This document shows, piece by piece, positions 34,175 to 43,331 of a DNA stretch of 64,000 nucleotides. The position numbers and the translations under genes were made by a program. The stretch covers positions 29,035-93,034 of the forward strand of contig CALRNL020000012.1 in the NCBI GenBank assembly GCA_943369525.1, written 5' to 3'. How positions within the stretch are numbered: the first letter of the stretch is position 1; every line of letters starts with the position of its first letter. The notes beneath the pieces are model-generated. The model worked only from the letters and a program-made list of their open reading frames with translations, was not told the DNA's origin and ran no database searches. Origin of the DNA: BAIKAL-G1 sp943369525. Its GTDB lineage: Bacteria > Cyanobacteriota > Cyanobacteriia > PCC-6307 > Cyanobiaceae.

Positions 34175-36193
34175 ATGAGTCCCCTGAAGGCCTTCCGCAG
34201 CCAGCTCGGCAAGCTGCAGCGCCTGGCCCAGCCCTATTTTCTGCCGTTGGATAACGGCGCCAGCTCCGGCCAGTTCCTGGTGCTGGTGGTCGCCCTGATT
34301 GCCGTGGTGGTGGGCGTCACCCTGCTACTGCTGACGGCAGCGATCGCCGCCAGTAGCGCCTGGATCCCCGAGTTGCAGCTCCGGTTCGTGCCGGGGGTGC
34401 GCGAACAGGTGGCGTCGATCTGGGCGGGGCCCTGGGGCATGGTCGTGATGGTGCTCTTTGGCGCCGGGGTGGCCTGTTTCTGGACCTTGCGCGCCAAGTT
34501 GCGCCAGGGACGCTGGTTGCCCTGGCTGTTGCTGGGGGTGATCACCCTGCTGATCTTGGTGATCAACGGCATCAATGTGGGCATCAGTTTTGTTGCCCGT
34601 AACATTGAAAATGCCCTGGTGGCCTACAAGGCTGAGGACTTTTGGAAGATCGTTGCGATCTACGCCTTTTGCCTGGTCCTGGCCTTACCAATTCGGGCCC
34701 TGCAGAGTTACCTGATCCCCAAGCTGGGGTTGATGTGGCGCGAGTGGCTCAGCGAAAGGATGTTGGGTCGTTATCTGACAAACCGGGCCTATTACGTTCT
34801 CAATCCCAATGATGAAAGCGTTGAGGAAATCGATAACCCCGACCAGCGGATCTCCCAGGATGCGGCAAGCTTCACGGCTACGAGCCTTAGCGTTACGGTT
34901 GAAATAATTTCAGCGCTTCTCACCTTTTTTAGTTTTATTATTGTACTCTGGAGTATTAATTCAACCCTGGCCCTGTGGCTTTTGGCCTATTCGGTACTAG
35001 GTACTTCCCTAATTGTTTTTGCCAGCCGCAAGCTGGTGAATCTCAACTACCAGCAGCTCAAGCTCGAGGCTGACTTCCGCTACGGCTTGGTGCACATTCG
35101 TGACAACGCTGAGTCGATTGCCTTCTACCGCGGCGAGCAACAGGAGCAGAAGGAGGGAACCAGGCGCCTTGGTGGTGTCATCCAGAACTACAACAAGCTG
35201 ATTGTGTGGGAGGCGCTCATTCAAGTGATCCAGCGCTCCTATGATTACTTTTCTCGCTTCCTGCCCTGGCTGGTGATTGCTCCGATCTACTTTGCTAAGG
35301 AGGTTGATTTTGGTGTGTTTGGTCAGGCCAGCATAGCCTTTTCCCAGGTATTGTTCTCGGTCAGTTATATTGTCAACAACATTGATCGTTTGGCTGCCTT
35401 CTCCGCTTCGATTAGCCGGCTAGAGGGCTTCCAGGGCAAGGTGGAATCGATCGGCGGCGAGATGCTGGCCCAGTCGATCGCCGAGCAGGCTAAGCCCGCC
35501 CTTGCATCGGAGTCGGCCCACGGTGATGAATCGCTCGATTCGATCCTGGTGAGCCATGTGGACCTAATCCCGCCGCGTAGCAGCCGCCGGCTGATCCATG
35601 ACCTCAGCTTGGAGGTGGCCCCAAGTCAGCGCCTGCTGGTGGTGGGTCCTTCCGGGTGTGGCAAGACCTCCTTCCTGCGCCTGGTTAGTGGCCTCTGGCC
35701 TGCCGGCGCCGGCCGGGTGCACCGGCCCCCCGTGGGCGAGCTGATGTTCATTCCCCAGAAGCCCTATATGTTGCTGGGCAGCCTGCGGGAGCAGCTCTGC
35801 TATCCCCAGAGCCCGGAGCGCTTTAGTGATGGCCAGTTGCGCCATGTGCTTGAGGAGGTGAGACTGCCCGAGCTGGTGCACCGCTATCCCGACCTCGACA
35901 TCAAGCAGGATTGGCCCCGGTTGCTTTCCCTGGGAGAACAGCAACGGCTGGCCTTTGCCCGCCTGCTGCTGAATTCGCCCAGGTTTGTGGTGCTCGATGA
36001 GGCCACCAGTGCCCTCGATGTGTCCACTGAAAAACATCTCTACAACCTGCTGGCCCAGCGCGAGATGGCCCTCGTTAGCGTCGGCCACCGTCCCACCCTG
36101 CGCAGCTTCCATGACACCGTGCTGGAGCTGGACGGCCAGGGAGGCTGGAAGTTGATTCCGGCCGCCAGCTATGAGTTCAACACCGGAGCCTGA
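34175..36193 (+). CDS. SbmA/BacA- and ABCD-like ABC transporter, permease-ATPase fusion
   Basis: 672 residues. The N-terminal half has about six TM segments and the SbmA/BacA-like core NPDQRISQDAASF, the EAA-like segment that marks this ABCD-type family. The C-terminal half is an ATPase with Walker A GPSGCGKTS, signature LSLGEQQRLAFARLL, Walker B FVVLDEATSALD and the switch His in SVGHRPT. Relatives move peptides, very-long-chain fatty acyl groups or cobalamin. The substrate is not predictable. The ATG at 34175 is chosen over a TTG at 34163. The hli gene follows after 5 bases. Confidence 0.92.
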   Translation: MSPLKAFRSQLGKLQRLAQPYFLPLDNGASSGQFLVLVVALIAVVVGVTLLLLTAAIAASSAWIPELQLRFVPGVREQVASIWAGPWGMVVMVLFGAGVACFWTLRAKLRQGRWLPWLLLGVITLLILVINGINVGISFVARNIENALVAYKAEDFWKIVAIYAFCLVLALPIRALQSYLIPKLGLMWREWLSERMLGRYLTNRAYYVLNPNDESVEEIDNPDQRISQDAASFTATSLSVTVEIISALLTFFSFIIVLWSINSTLALWLLAYSVLGTSLIVFASRKLVNLNYQQLKLEADFRYGLVHIRDNAESIAFYRGEQQEQKEGTRRLGGVIQNYNKLIVWEALIQVIQRSYDYFSRFLPWLVIAPIYFAKEVDFGVFGQASIAFSQVLFSVSYIVNNIDRLAAFSASISRLEGFQGKVESIGGEMLAQSIAEQAKPALASESAHGDESLDSILVSHVDLIPPRSSRRLIHDLSLEVAPSQRLLVVGPSGCGKTSFLRLVSGLWPAGAGRVHRPPVGELMFIPQKPYMLLGSLREQLCYPQSPERFSDGQLRHVLEEVRLPELVHRYPDLDIKQDWPRLLSLGEQQRLAFARLLLNSPRFVVLDEATSALDVSTEKHLYNLLAQREMALVSVGHRPTLRSFHDTVLELDGQGGWKLIPAASYEFNTGA

Positions 36194-36198
36194 GAGCC

Positions 36199-36477
36199 AT
36201 GGCCAGCCCCAATCCTGATGCCATCAACCCTGAAGTGCCCCAAACCGAGAGTCCCCCCGCAGCCATCCCCCAATCCGGCGCTGCTGAGCCCGCAGCCCCG
36301 GCTAAACCCGAACCGCCTGCCACCAGCGCCACCACCCTTGATGTGCCCAGCTTCGGCTGGAGTGGCTACGCCGAGCGCATCAATGGTCGCTTTGCCATGG
36401 TTGGTTTTACGGCCATCCTGGTGATCGAGGCCTGCAGCGGCGAGACCTTTCTGCACTGGGCCGGGCTTGTCCCCTAG
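36199..36477 (+). CDS. hli: high-light-inducible (Hli/SCP) chlorophyll-binding protein
   Basis: 92 residues. A Pro/Ala-rich, probably disordered first half is followed by one TM helix carrying the motif ERINGRFAMVGF (ExxNGRxAMxGF), which binds chlorophyll in the LHC superfamily. Thylakoid membrane; protects photosystem assembly under light stress. It begins 5 bases after the ABC transporter, so likely co-transcribed with it. It is longer at the N-terminus than minimal Hlips. Confidence 0.93.
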   Translation: MASPNPDAINPEVPQTESPPAAIPQSGAAEPAAPAKPEPPATSATTLDVPSFGWSGYAERINGRFAMVGFTAILVIEACSGETFLHWAGLVP

Positions 36478-36508
36478 GCCCCCCGGACCGCTAAGCCGCT
36501 GGTTGCCC

Positions 36509-36546
36509 AGCCCCAAACCCCCGATCCCTGGCGGGGGTTTGGGGCT
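36509..36546. terminator. 15-bp hairpin between convergent hli and lipoprotein genes
   Basis: Perfect stem AGCCCCAAACCCCCG / CGGGGGTTTGGGGCT with an 8-base loop, lying between two convergent genes. There is no T tract on either side, but the stem is very stable and could stop transcription from both directions. Confidence 0.6.
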
Positions 36547-36586
36547 GACCGGCCTGATGTTTGGGCCTGGGGTGCCCCAGCCTGGC

Positions 36587-37102
36587 TTAGGGCAGCTCCA
36601 ATAGGTCGACCTGGCTGAGGCCGCCCCGGCCCACCTCCACGGCCAAGACCCGGCCATCGGCACTAAAGGCCAGCCGATGGGGCACCCCCGCCGGTTCGAT
36701 CGGGATCAGCTGCAGGCTTTGCAGGGAGCGGCGGTAGAGCACCAGCTCGCTGCGGCCCTCCAGTTCCCGAATCAGGGCCAGGCGTTCGCCCCGTTGGTCT
36801 ACGGCCACGCTCACGGGCCGGGCATCGGGCCTGTTCATCCCTGGTAGGGGAACGGGGCCCCCCTGGCTCAGGCGCACCAGCCGCACCTGCTCGCGCCCCT
36901 CCCGACCTCCGATCAGGGCCAGCCAGTCGCTGCCCAAGGCCGGATCCCGGTTCACGGCGGTATGGGCCAGTTGCAGGTTCAGGCCCATCAGCGGGCGGGC
37001 GCCGTTGTCCAGGCAGCCCCCCAGCAGCAAACCCAGCGCCAGCCCGAGCCCGGATCCTGCTGCGGCCAGGCCCCTGGTCTTCCCTTGGCCAGGGCGATTC
37101 AT
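36587..37102 (-). CDS. TolB-like half-propeller lipoprotein
   Basis: 171 residues from the ATG at 37102. The N-terminal signal ends with LALGLLLGGC, a clear lipobox, so the product is a lipoprotein. The remainder has beta-propeller-like blades (VSVAVDQRGERLALIREL, HRLAFSADGRVLAVEVG) as in TolB/WD40-type repeats, but only enough for a partial propeller. The start overlaps the stop of the preceding lipoprotein gene by 4 bases. The two are similar in architecture and may be duplicates that pair. Function unknown. Confidence 0.75.
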   Translation of the reverse strand: MNRPGQGKTRGLAAAGSGLGLALGLLLGGCLDNGARPLMGLNLQLAHTAVNRDPALGSDWLALIGGREGREQVRLVRLSQGGPVPLPGMNRPDARPVSVAVDQRGERLALIRELEGRSELVLYRRSLQSLQLIPIEPAGVPHRLAFSADGRVLAVEVGRGGLSQVDLLELP

Positions 37103-37686
37103 GGACGGGACCCCGCGGCCGGACCCTGCTGCAGGGAGCCTGGGACCGGATCGGGTTCCAGCCATTCGCCCAATCCAAAGACCTCGACCCGGCTTTGGCC
37201 GCCCTCCACCAGCTCCACGGCGAGATGGCGGCCATCGGGGGCGAGGCTGAGCCGCCGGGCCTCCTGGTCGCCCCGCAGGGGAAGGGGGAGTAGCCGGTTG
37301 GTGGCCCGGTCATTGATCACCACCTGGCGCCGCCCGCCGCGCCAGACGAGCAGGGCCAGGTAACGGCCATTCCAGCTCAGGGAGGGGGAGCTGTGGGGTT
37401 GCTGGCCCCGCAATAGGGGTAGGGGCATCGTCTGGCCAGAGCGGCGGTCCTGGAGCAGCACGGTGCTGCGGCCCGAGCGCAATACGAGGCTGGCGAGCAG
37501 GCGGCCATCGCCGCTGAGGGCGGGATCCTGGCGGCTTTCAGCCCCCAGGCCGAGCTGCCCCCTGGGGCTGGGCTGGCGCCGAATGGCCCAGGGCAGGGAG
37601 CAGGCCTGGGCGAGGAGCAGCAGGCCCAAGAGACAGGGGCCTAGCCATCGGTGACCCGGATGGAAGGGGGCCGGGCTGTTGGGCAC
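37099..37686 (-). CDS. TolB-like half-propeller lipoprotein or secreted protein
   Basis: 195 residues starting with GTG directly after the ycf66 stop. The hydrophobic N-terminus (LGPCLLGLLLLAQAC) looks like a lipoprotein signal, though LAQAC is a non-standard lipobox. Three or so propeller-like blades follow (PALSGDGRLLASLVLRSG, PSLSWNGRYLALLVWRGG, LSLAPDGRHLAVELVEGG). It overlaps the next lipoprotein gene. Order psbX, ycf66, then the two lipoproteins suggests one transcript. Confidence 0.75.
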   Translation of the reverse strand: MPNSPAPFHPGHRWLGPCLLGLLLLAQACSLPWAIRRQPSPRGQLGLGAESRQDPALSGDGRLLASLVLRSGRSTVLLQDRRSGQTMPLPLLRGQQPHSSPSLSWNGRYLALLVWRGGRRQVVINDRATNRLLPLPLRGDQEARRLSLAPDGRHLAVELVEGGQSRVEVFGLGEWLEPDPVPGSLQQGPAAGSRP

Positions 37687-38883
37687 TCAGTCGTCGAACC
37701 GGGACGTGTTATCCCGTGGGGAGGCGGCTGGTGCTGGGCCCTGGGCGCTGGCGCTGCGCCCAGGGCCGGACTCGGGGCTAGGGCCCGCCGGGCGGCCCTG
37801 GACGCGGGCGCCAGGGCGACCTGGGGCAGGGGTTGCGGGGCCTTCGTCCTGCCGCAGGGGCTGGAACTCGGCATCACCGATCGCGGGACCCGCCGAACGG
37901 GGGCTGCCGCTGCGGCCGAGCGGGGGCTGGTTGGATCGGGCGGCGGCTCCTAGGGGGCCAGGGCGGTTACCCAGTCCCGATTCCTGGCCGGCTGGGGGCC
38001 TGGAGCCGTAGGCGCCGGCAATCGGCGATCCCTGGGGCACCGCACCGCGGCTGCCGAGGGGAGCGCCGAGGGGCGGCTGAACGGGTCCGCTGCCAGGCCG
38101 GCGGCCGGAGCGGGGCATGTCGTCGGCGCTGCTGATGGCACTGGGGCGGCTGCCGCGCCGACCTTCGTCCCTATCGCGGCGACGGGCACCGAAGCCAGCG
38201 GCGGCATCGGCGGAGGCGTTAGGGCCGCTGCTGGCGTAGGCCGAAGCCCTGGTACCGGGGCCGGGGCCGTAACCCTCGCCGCTAGGACCCTCTGGACCGT
38301 AGCGACCGGTGCGGGGCGGCAGGTCCCGGGGGGCAGCCGATGCGGTGCCTGGGTTCCAGTCCTCAGGAGCCGATCCGCGGCCAGTGCGGGACACGGCCCG
38401 TTCGGGAATGGCGGGCCTGGGGTTGGTGCGGGGCCGGTAGAAGTCCTCCTCATCGGCGGGTTCATCGATCCCCTGCCGGGAGCGAATGCGCCGCCGCAGC
38501 GGTTCCGGTTCGTCGAAGCGGTCGAGGTCGTTGCCCCAGGCATCGCGGCCGCCCATGCGCGGTCCCGAGGGCGGACCGTCGTCGTCATCGAAAAAGGATG
38601 AGCGGCGGGCCTGCTCGGTGGTAATCCCCCGCAGGCGCACGCTTTCGTAGGCGAAGAAAACGGTGGTGCCAGCCAGCAGAAACTGGCCGAACTGCAGGAT
38701 CGGATCGAGCCGCCAGCCCTGGAAAAAGAGGATCCCGCCGCACAGCAGGCCCACCGCCGCAAAAAACACGTCGTAGTCCCGGGCCAGGGCGGGCTTGAAG
38801 CTCCTCATGAAATAGAGGAGAGCACCACCAACCGCCAGCACGATGCCGACGATGCTGGCCCAGTTGAGGCTGGCATTAACCAC
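37687..38883 (-). CDS. ycf66: Ycf66 family protein
   Basis: 398 residues. The N-terminal about 95 residues carry three to four TM segments (IVGIVLAVGGALLYFMRSF, then FFAAVGLLCGGILFFQGW and FGQFLLAGTTVFFAYESV), which is the Ycf66 domain of cyanobacteria and some plastids. The remaining 300 residues are Arg/Gly/Pro/Asp-rich and probably disordered. Function is not established; the repeated association with psbX points to the photosynthetic membrane. It lies 177 bases behind psbX. Confidence 0.92.
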   Translation of the reverse strand: MVNASLNWASIVGIVLAVGGALLYFMRSFKPALARDYDVFFAAVGLLCGGILFFQGWRLDPILQFGQFLLAGTTVFFAYESVRLRGITTEQARRSSFFDDDDGPPSGPRMGGRDAWGNDLDRFDEPEPLRRRIRSRQGIDEPADEEDFYRPRTNPRPAIPERAVSRTGRGSAPEDWNPGTASAAPRDLPPRTGRYGPEGPSGEGYGPGPGTRASAYASSGPNASADAAAGFGARRRDRDEGRRGSRPSAISSADDMPRSGRRPGSGPVQPPLGAPLGSRGAVPQGSPIAGAYGSRPPAGQESGLGNRPGPLGAAARSNQPPLGRSGSPRSAGPAIGDAEFQPLRQDEGPATPAPGRPGARVQGRPAGPSPESGPGRSASAQGPAPAASPRDNTSRFDD

Positions 38884-39060
38884 GGCTTCGACCCCTCAGT
38901 CGCAACGCTGAATGACAAGGCCCCGGCTCAAGGCCCAAGGGCGATGATCCGGGGTACACAGTTTCGCCCAGTCTAGGCCGGTGCCCAGGGGCAACCGGTG
39001 GTCAGGGGCGCGGAGCTTCGCGGTTCAGCGGCGCTTGGCGAATTACAGGCGCTTTGCGGT

Positions 39061-39183
39061 TCAGAGGCGACGGTCGAGCCGGTCGTTCTGGCTGATCAGG
39101 ATCAGGGCAATCGTGATGGGCACCACCACGATCACGGCGCCCCAGGCGAGGCTGCTCAGGAAGTTCGCAAGGGATGGGGTCAT
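39061..39183 (-). CDS. psbX: photosystem II protein PsbX
   Basis: 40 residues: MTPSLANFLSSLAWGAVIVV followed by a short hydrophobic segment and a basic end (NDRLDRRL). This is the one-helix PSII subunit PsbX near the cytochrome b559 / QB side. The ATG at 39183 is the natural start; the frame continues upstream to 39282 but that part has no homology. It is upstream of ycf66, the usual cyanobacterial pair, and divergent from the YggT gene. Confidence 0.95.
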   Translation of the reverse strand: MTPSLANFLSSLAWGAVIVVVPITIALILISQNDRLDRRL

Positions 39184-39260
39184 GGCACCGGTGGATCCGG
39201 CTGGGATCCTAGGCAGTGATGGCGGATCCCTACGATCGGGGCCCTGCTGCTTAGAGCTTT

Positions 39261-39680
39261 GTGACGGGGATCCCGGTGCCATCGCTTGCCCCCTTGCCTG
39301 GTCCCCTGGCTGAACTGGCCCTGGCCGATTTGCCCCTGCCCGGGTCAGTGGGGATCGCCATTGCCACCCTGTTGCCCGGTTTCAACCTGGTGCTCGGCCT
39401 GGCTCTGGCCCTTTGGACCCTGTTGTTTTTGTTCCGCATCGTGCTCACCTGGTATCCCCAAGTGGACCTGGGCAAGGGGCTGATGCGGTTGGTGGCGATG
39501 CCGACCGAGCCGGTTTTAGCCCTGAGCCGCCGCCTGATCCAGCCGATCGGGGGGGTCGATGTCACCCCGGTGATCTGGGTGGGCCTGATCAGCTTGCTGC
39601 GGGAACTGCTGGTGGGCCAGCAGGGCCTGCTCAGCCTGATCGCCCTGCGGGCCCAGGGGCTGGTGGTGGCAGCCGGTTAG
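39261..39680 (+). CDS. YggT-family membrane protein
   Basis: 139 residues, GTG start. Two hydrophobic regions flank the family core FRIVLTWYPQVDLGKGLMRLVAMPTEPVLALSRRLIQP (39420-39545), typical of YggT / Ycf19 / CCB3 proteins. In plants the CCB3 relative helps heme attachment to cytochrome b6; in bacteria YggT acts in membrane or division-related roles. Which applies here is unknown. A GTG at 39276 could be the start instead. Confidence 0.88.
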   Translation: MTGIPVPSLAPLPGPLAELALADLPLPGSVGIAIATLLPGFNLVLGLALALWTLLFLFRIVLTWYPQVDLGKGLMRLVAMPTEPVLALSRRLIQPIGGVDVTPVIWVGLISLLRELLVGQQGLLSLIALRAQGLVVAAG

Positions 39681-39794
39681 GGGCCAGGAGCCAGGGGCCA
39701 GAAGCAAAGGCCACCCGTCGCTAGGGGCCGCTTGCTAGCAACAGCGTTGGCTTGCAGACGGTTTGCTTGGGGGCGGTTGCCAGGGGGCGGCTTG

Positions 39795-41162
<1,368 letters not shown>

Positions 41163-41319
41163 TCCGTGGCAGTCCGGCGCAATCCGGCGACGCAGGCCGC
41201 TGCGGACTGTATCAGTGCTCACCCGGTGCCTCCCCGTGGCTCCCAAGGGGCCCGCTCGGACCTGGGGAGGTCGATGGGTATATTGCTGGCTGGCGGGGCG
41301 CCAGCCCTGATCCAGCCAC

Positions 41320-41401
41320 GCGGATGTGGTGGAATTGGTAGACACGCACGTTTGAGGGGCGTGTGACTTCGGTCTTGCGAGTTCAAGTCTCGCCATCCGC
41401 A
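41320..41401 (+). tRNA. trnL(GAG): tRNA-Leu, anticodon GAG
   Basis: Acceptor stem GCGGATG / CATCCGC with discriminator A and no encoded CCA. The D-arm has GTGGAATTGGTAGACAC as in bacterial leucine tRNAs. The anticodon stem CACGT / GCGTG holds loop TTGAGGG, anticodon GAG. A class II long variable arm (TGACTTCGGTCT) and the T-arm GCGAGTTCAAGTCTCGC follow. Seven T residues follow immediately, so the acceptor end plus T run may also stop transcription. Confidence 0.97.
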
Positions 41402-41419
41402 TTTTTTTCCAAACCAGGT

Positions 41420-42775
41420 TTGAGCCAGTCAGTTCCGGTTCAAACCCCCCGTTCCGGCGATGCTGCAGGCGCCATTGGTGCCGTTGTCCTCGTTTGTAAT
41501 GGCCCGGGGGAGTTGAGCACCTGGGTGAGGCCCCTGGCCCTGCGTCTGCACCGGGACTTGGCCCTGCGGCCCCTGGAGCCAGGCGCCGACCTTGCCCTCG
41601 ATCTGGTTTTGGTGCCCTGCCCCAATGCCACGGGCCGCGAGCACCAGGTGGCGGCGGCGATGGGCCTGTTCAACCGGATCCTGCTGGCCCGTTCCTTTTG
41701 GCGCCTGTTGGCCTGGCCGCGGCGTTATGGCGCCTGGCCGCGCCAAGGGGTGGTGGTGTTTCTCGGCGGCGACCAGTTCTGGACCGTGCTGCTCTCAGCT
41801 CGCCTGGGCTACCGCCATCTCACCTACGCCGAGTGGGTGGCCCGCTGGCCCCGCTGGAACGATGCGATTGCGGCCATGGGGCCCTCGGCCCTGGCGGGTC
41901 TACCCAGGCGCTGGCGGGATCGGGCCACGGTGGTGGGCGACCTGATGGCCGACCTCTCCGAATCGGCCCGCCAGGAGACGCCCCTGCCGGCGGGCGAATG
42001 GCTAGCCCTGATGCCCGGTTCGAAGCGTGCCAAGTTGCAGGTGGGCATGCCCTTTTTGCTGGAGACCGCCGATCGGCTGGCGCGGCTGCGCCCCCAGGTG
42101 CGCTTCTTGCTGCCCGTGGCACCCACCACCTCGGTGGCCGAGTTGCTCGCCTACGCCAGTCCCGCCAACCCCCTCTTTGAGGCCTACGCCTGCGGTGAAC
42201 CCGAAGTGCTGGAGGGGGCCTCCGGCCGGTGCCTGCGCACCCCCGCCGGCAGCGAGATCCTGCTGCTGGAGACCCATCCGGTCCATGGGGCCCTGAGCCA
42301 GTGCGCCCTGGCCCTCACCACGGTGGGGGCCAACACGGCCGAATTGGGGGCCCTGGGGGTGCCGATGATCGTGCTGGTGCCGACCCAGCATCTGCAGGTG
42401 ATGCAGGCCTGGGACGGCGGGATCGGCATCCTGGCCCGCCTGCCCCTGTTGCGCTGGATGCTGGGGGCGGCCCTGACGGCCTGGCGGATGCGCAACCACG
42501 GCTTTTTGGCCTGGCCCAACATCTCGGCGGGCCGCATGGTGGTGCCGGAGCGGGTCGGCAGCCTTACTCCAGCGGCGATTGCCCAGGAAGCGGCCGATTG
42601 GCTCGACCAACCCCAGCGGTTGGAGGGGATGCGCGAGGACCTACGCAGCCTGCGGGGCCAGCCAGGGGCCGTGGCGGCCCTGGCGGCCCTGGTGCGCCAA
42701 CTGCTGCCGTCCAACCTCAGGGGCCCTGCCGCGCGAGCCCCCCAGGCCGCGCCAGCCCCCGGCCAGCCTGATTAG
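41420..42775 (+). CDS. LpxB-like (lipid-A-disaccharide synthase-related) glycosyltransferase
   Basis: About 451 residues. The start VVLVCNGPGELSTWVRPLA, together with LALMPGSKRAKL and ALTTVGANTAELGALGVPMIVLVP, is the pattern of the cyanobacterial lipid-A-disaccharide-synthase-related family, a GT-B-type fold. True LpxB makes the lipid A disaccharide; for this divergent branch the acceptor is not known. The frame is open back into the tRNA, so the start must be later. TTG at 41420 is the first reasonable codon after the tRNA. It is separated by 32 bases from msrB and probably co-transcribed. Confidence 0.82.
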   Translation: MSQSVPVQTPRSGDAAGAIGAVVLVCNGPGELSTWVRPLALRLHRDLALRPLEPGADLALDLVLVPCPNATGREHQVAAAMGLFNRILLARSFWRLLAWPRRYGAWPRQGVVVFLGGDQFWTVLLSARLGYRHLTYAEWVARWPRWNDAIAAMGPSALAGLPRRWRDRATVVGDLMADLSESARQETPLPAGEWLALMPGSKRAKLQVGMPFLLETADRLARLRPQVRFLLPVAPTTSVAELLAYASPANPLFEAYACGEPEVLEGASGRCLRTPAGSEILLLETHPVHGALSQCALALTTVGANTAELGALGVPMIVLVPTQHLQVMQAWDGGIGILARLPLLRWMLGAALTAWRMRNHGFLAWPNISAGRMVVPERVGSLTPAAIAQEAADWLDQPQRLEGMREDLRSLRGQPGAVAALAALVRQLLPSNLRGPAARAPQAAPAPGQPD

Positions 42776-42807
42776 CCTGCGGCCTCGCCAGCGATTTCAA
42801 GGCCCCG

Positions 42808-43281
42808 ATGAGCGATTCCACCAGCTCGGCAGCCACCAGCGCAGAAGCCACCAGTTCGGAAGCCGTCGATGGCCAGGAGCAGGCCACCCCGGGGCAGCCC
42901 CTCTCCGAACAGGCCTGGCGCGAGCGGCTCACCCCCGAGCAGTTCCAGGTGGCACGCCAGGGCGGCACCGAGCGGGCCTTCACTGGCGTTTACTGGAACA
43001 ACAAGGCCAAGGGCACCTATCGCTGCGTCTGCTGCGGCAGCGAGCTGTTCAGCTCCGAGACCAAGTTTGAATCCGGTTCCGGCTGGCCCAGCTTTTGGGA
43101 CGGGGCCCAGGCCGGGGCGATCACCACGGTCACCGACCGCAGCCACGGCATGGTGCGCACCGAAATCAAGTGCGCCCAGTGTGATGCCCACCTGGGCCAT
43201 GTGTTCAACGATGGACCCCAACCGACTGGCCTGCGTTACTGCGTCAATTCGGCCTCGCTTGCCTTTGATCCCCAGGGTTGA
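42808..43281 (+). CDS. msrB: peptide-methionine (R)-S-oxide reductase
   Basis: Repairs R-methionine sulfoxide in oxidised proteins using thioredoxin. 157 residues. Two CxxC zinc sites (CVCC, CAQC), FESGSGWPSFW, and the catalytic cysteine in RYCVNSASL are all present. The first about 35 residues are a Ser/Thr/Ala-rich extension not needed for the fold. No signal peptide, so cytosolic. Confidence 0.96.
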   Translation: MSDSTSSAATSAEATSSEAVDGQEQATPGQPLSEQAWRERLTPEQFQVARQGGTERAFTGVYWNNKAKGTYRCVCCGSELFSSETKFESGSGWPSFWDGAQAGAITTVTDRSHGMVRTEIKCAQCDAHLGHVFNDGPQPTGLRYCVNSASLAFDPQG

Positions 43282-43331
43282 GGCGGCCTAGGCGGCTTTG
43301 CTGGCTAAAGCAGCGATCAGAGCCTGGGGCT

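Noticed and set aside
41163..41402. N-terminal extension of AccC to 41402
   Set aside because: It would overlap the tRNA-Leu gene and has no similarity to biotin carboxylases.
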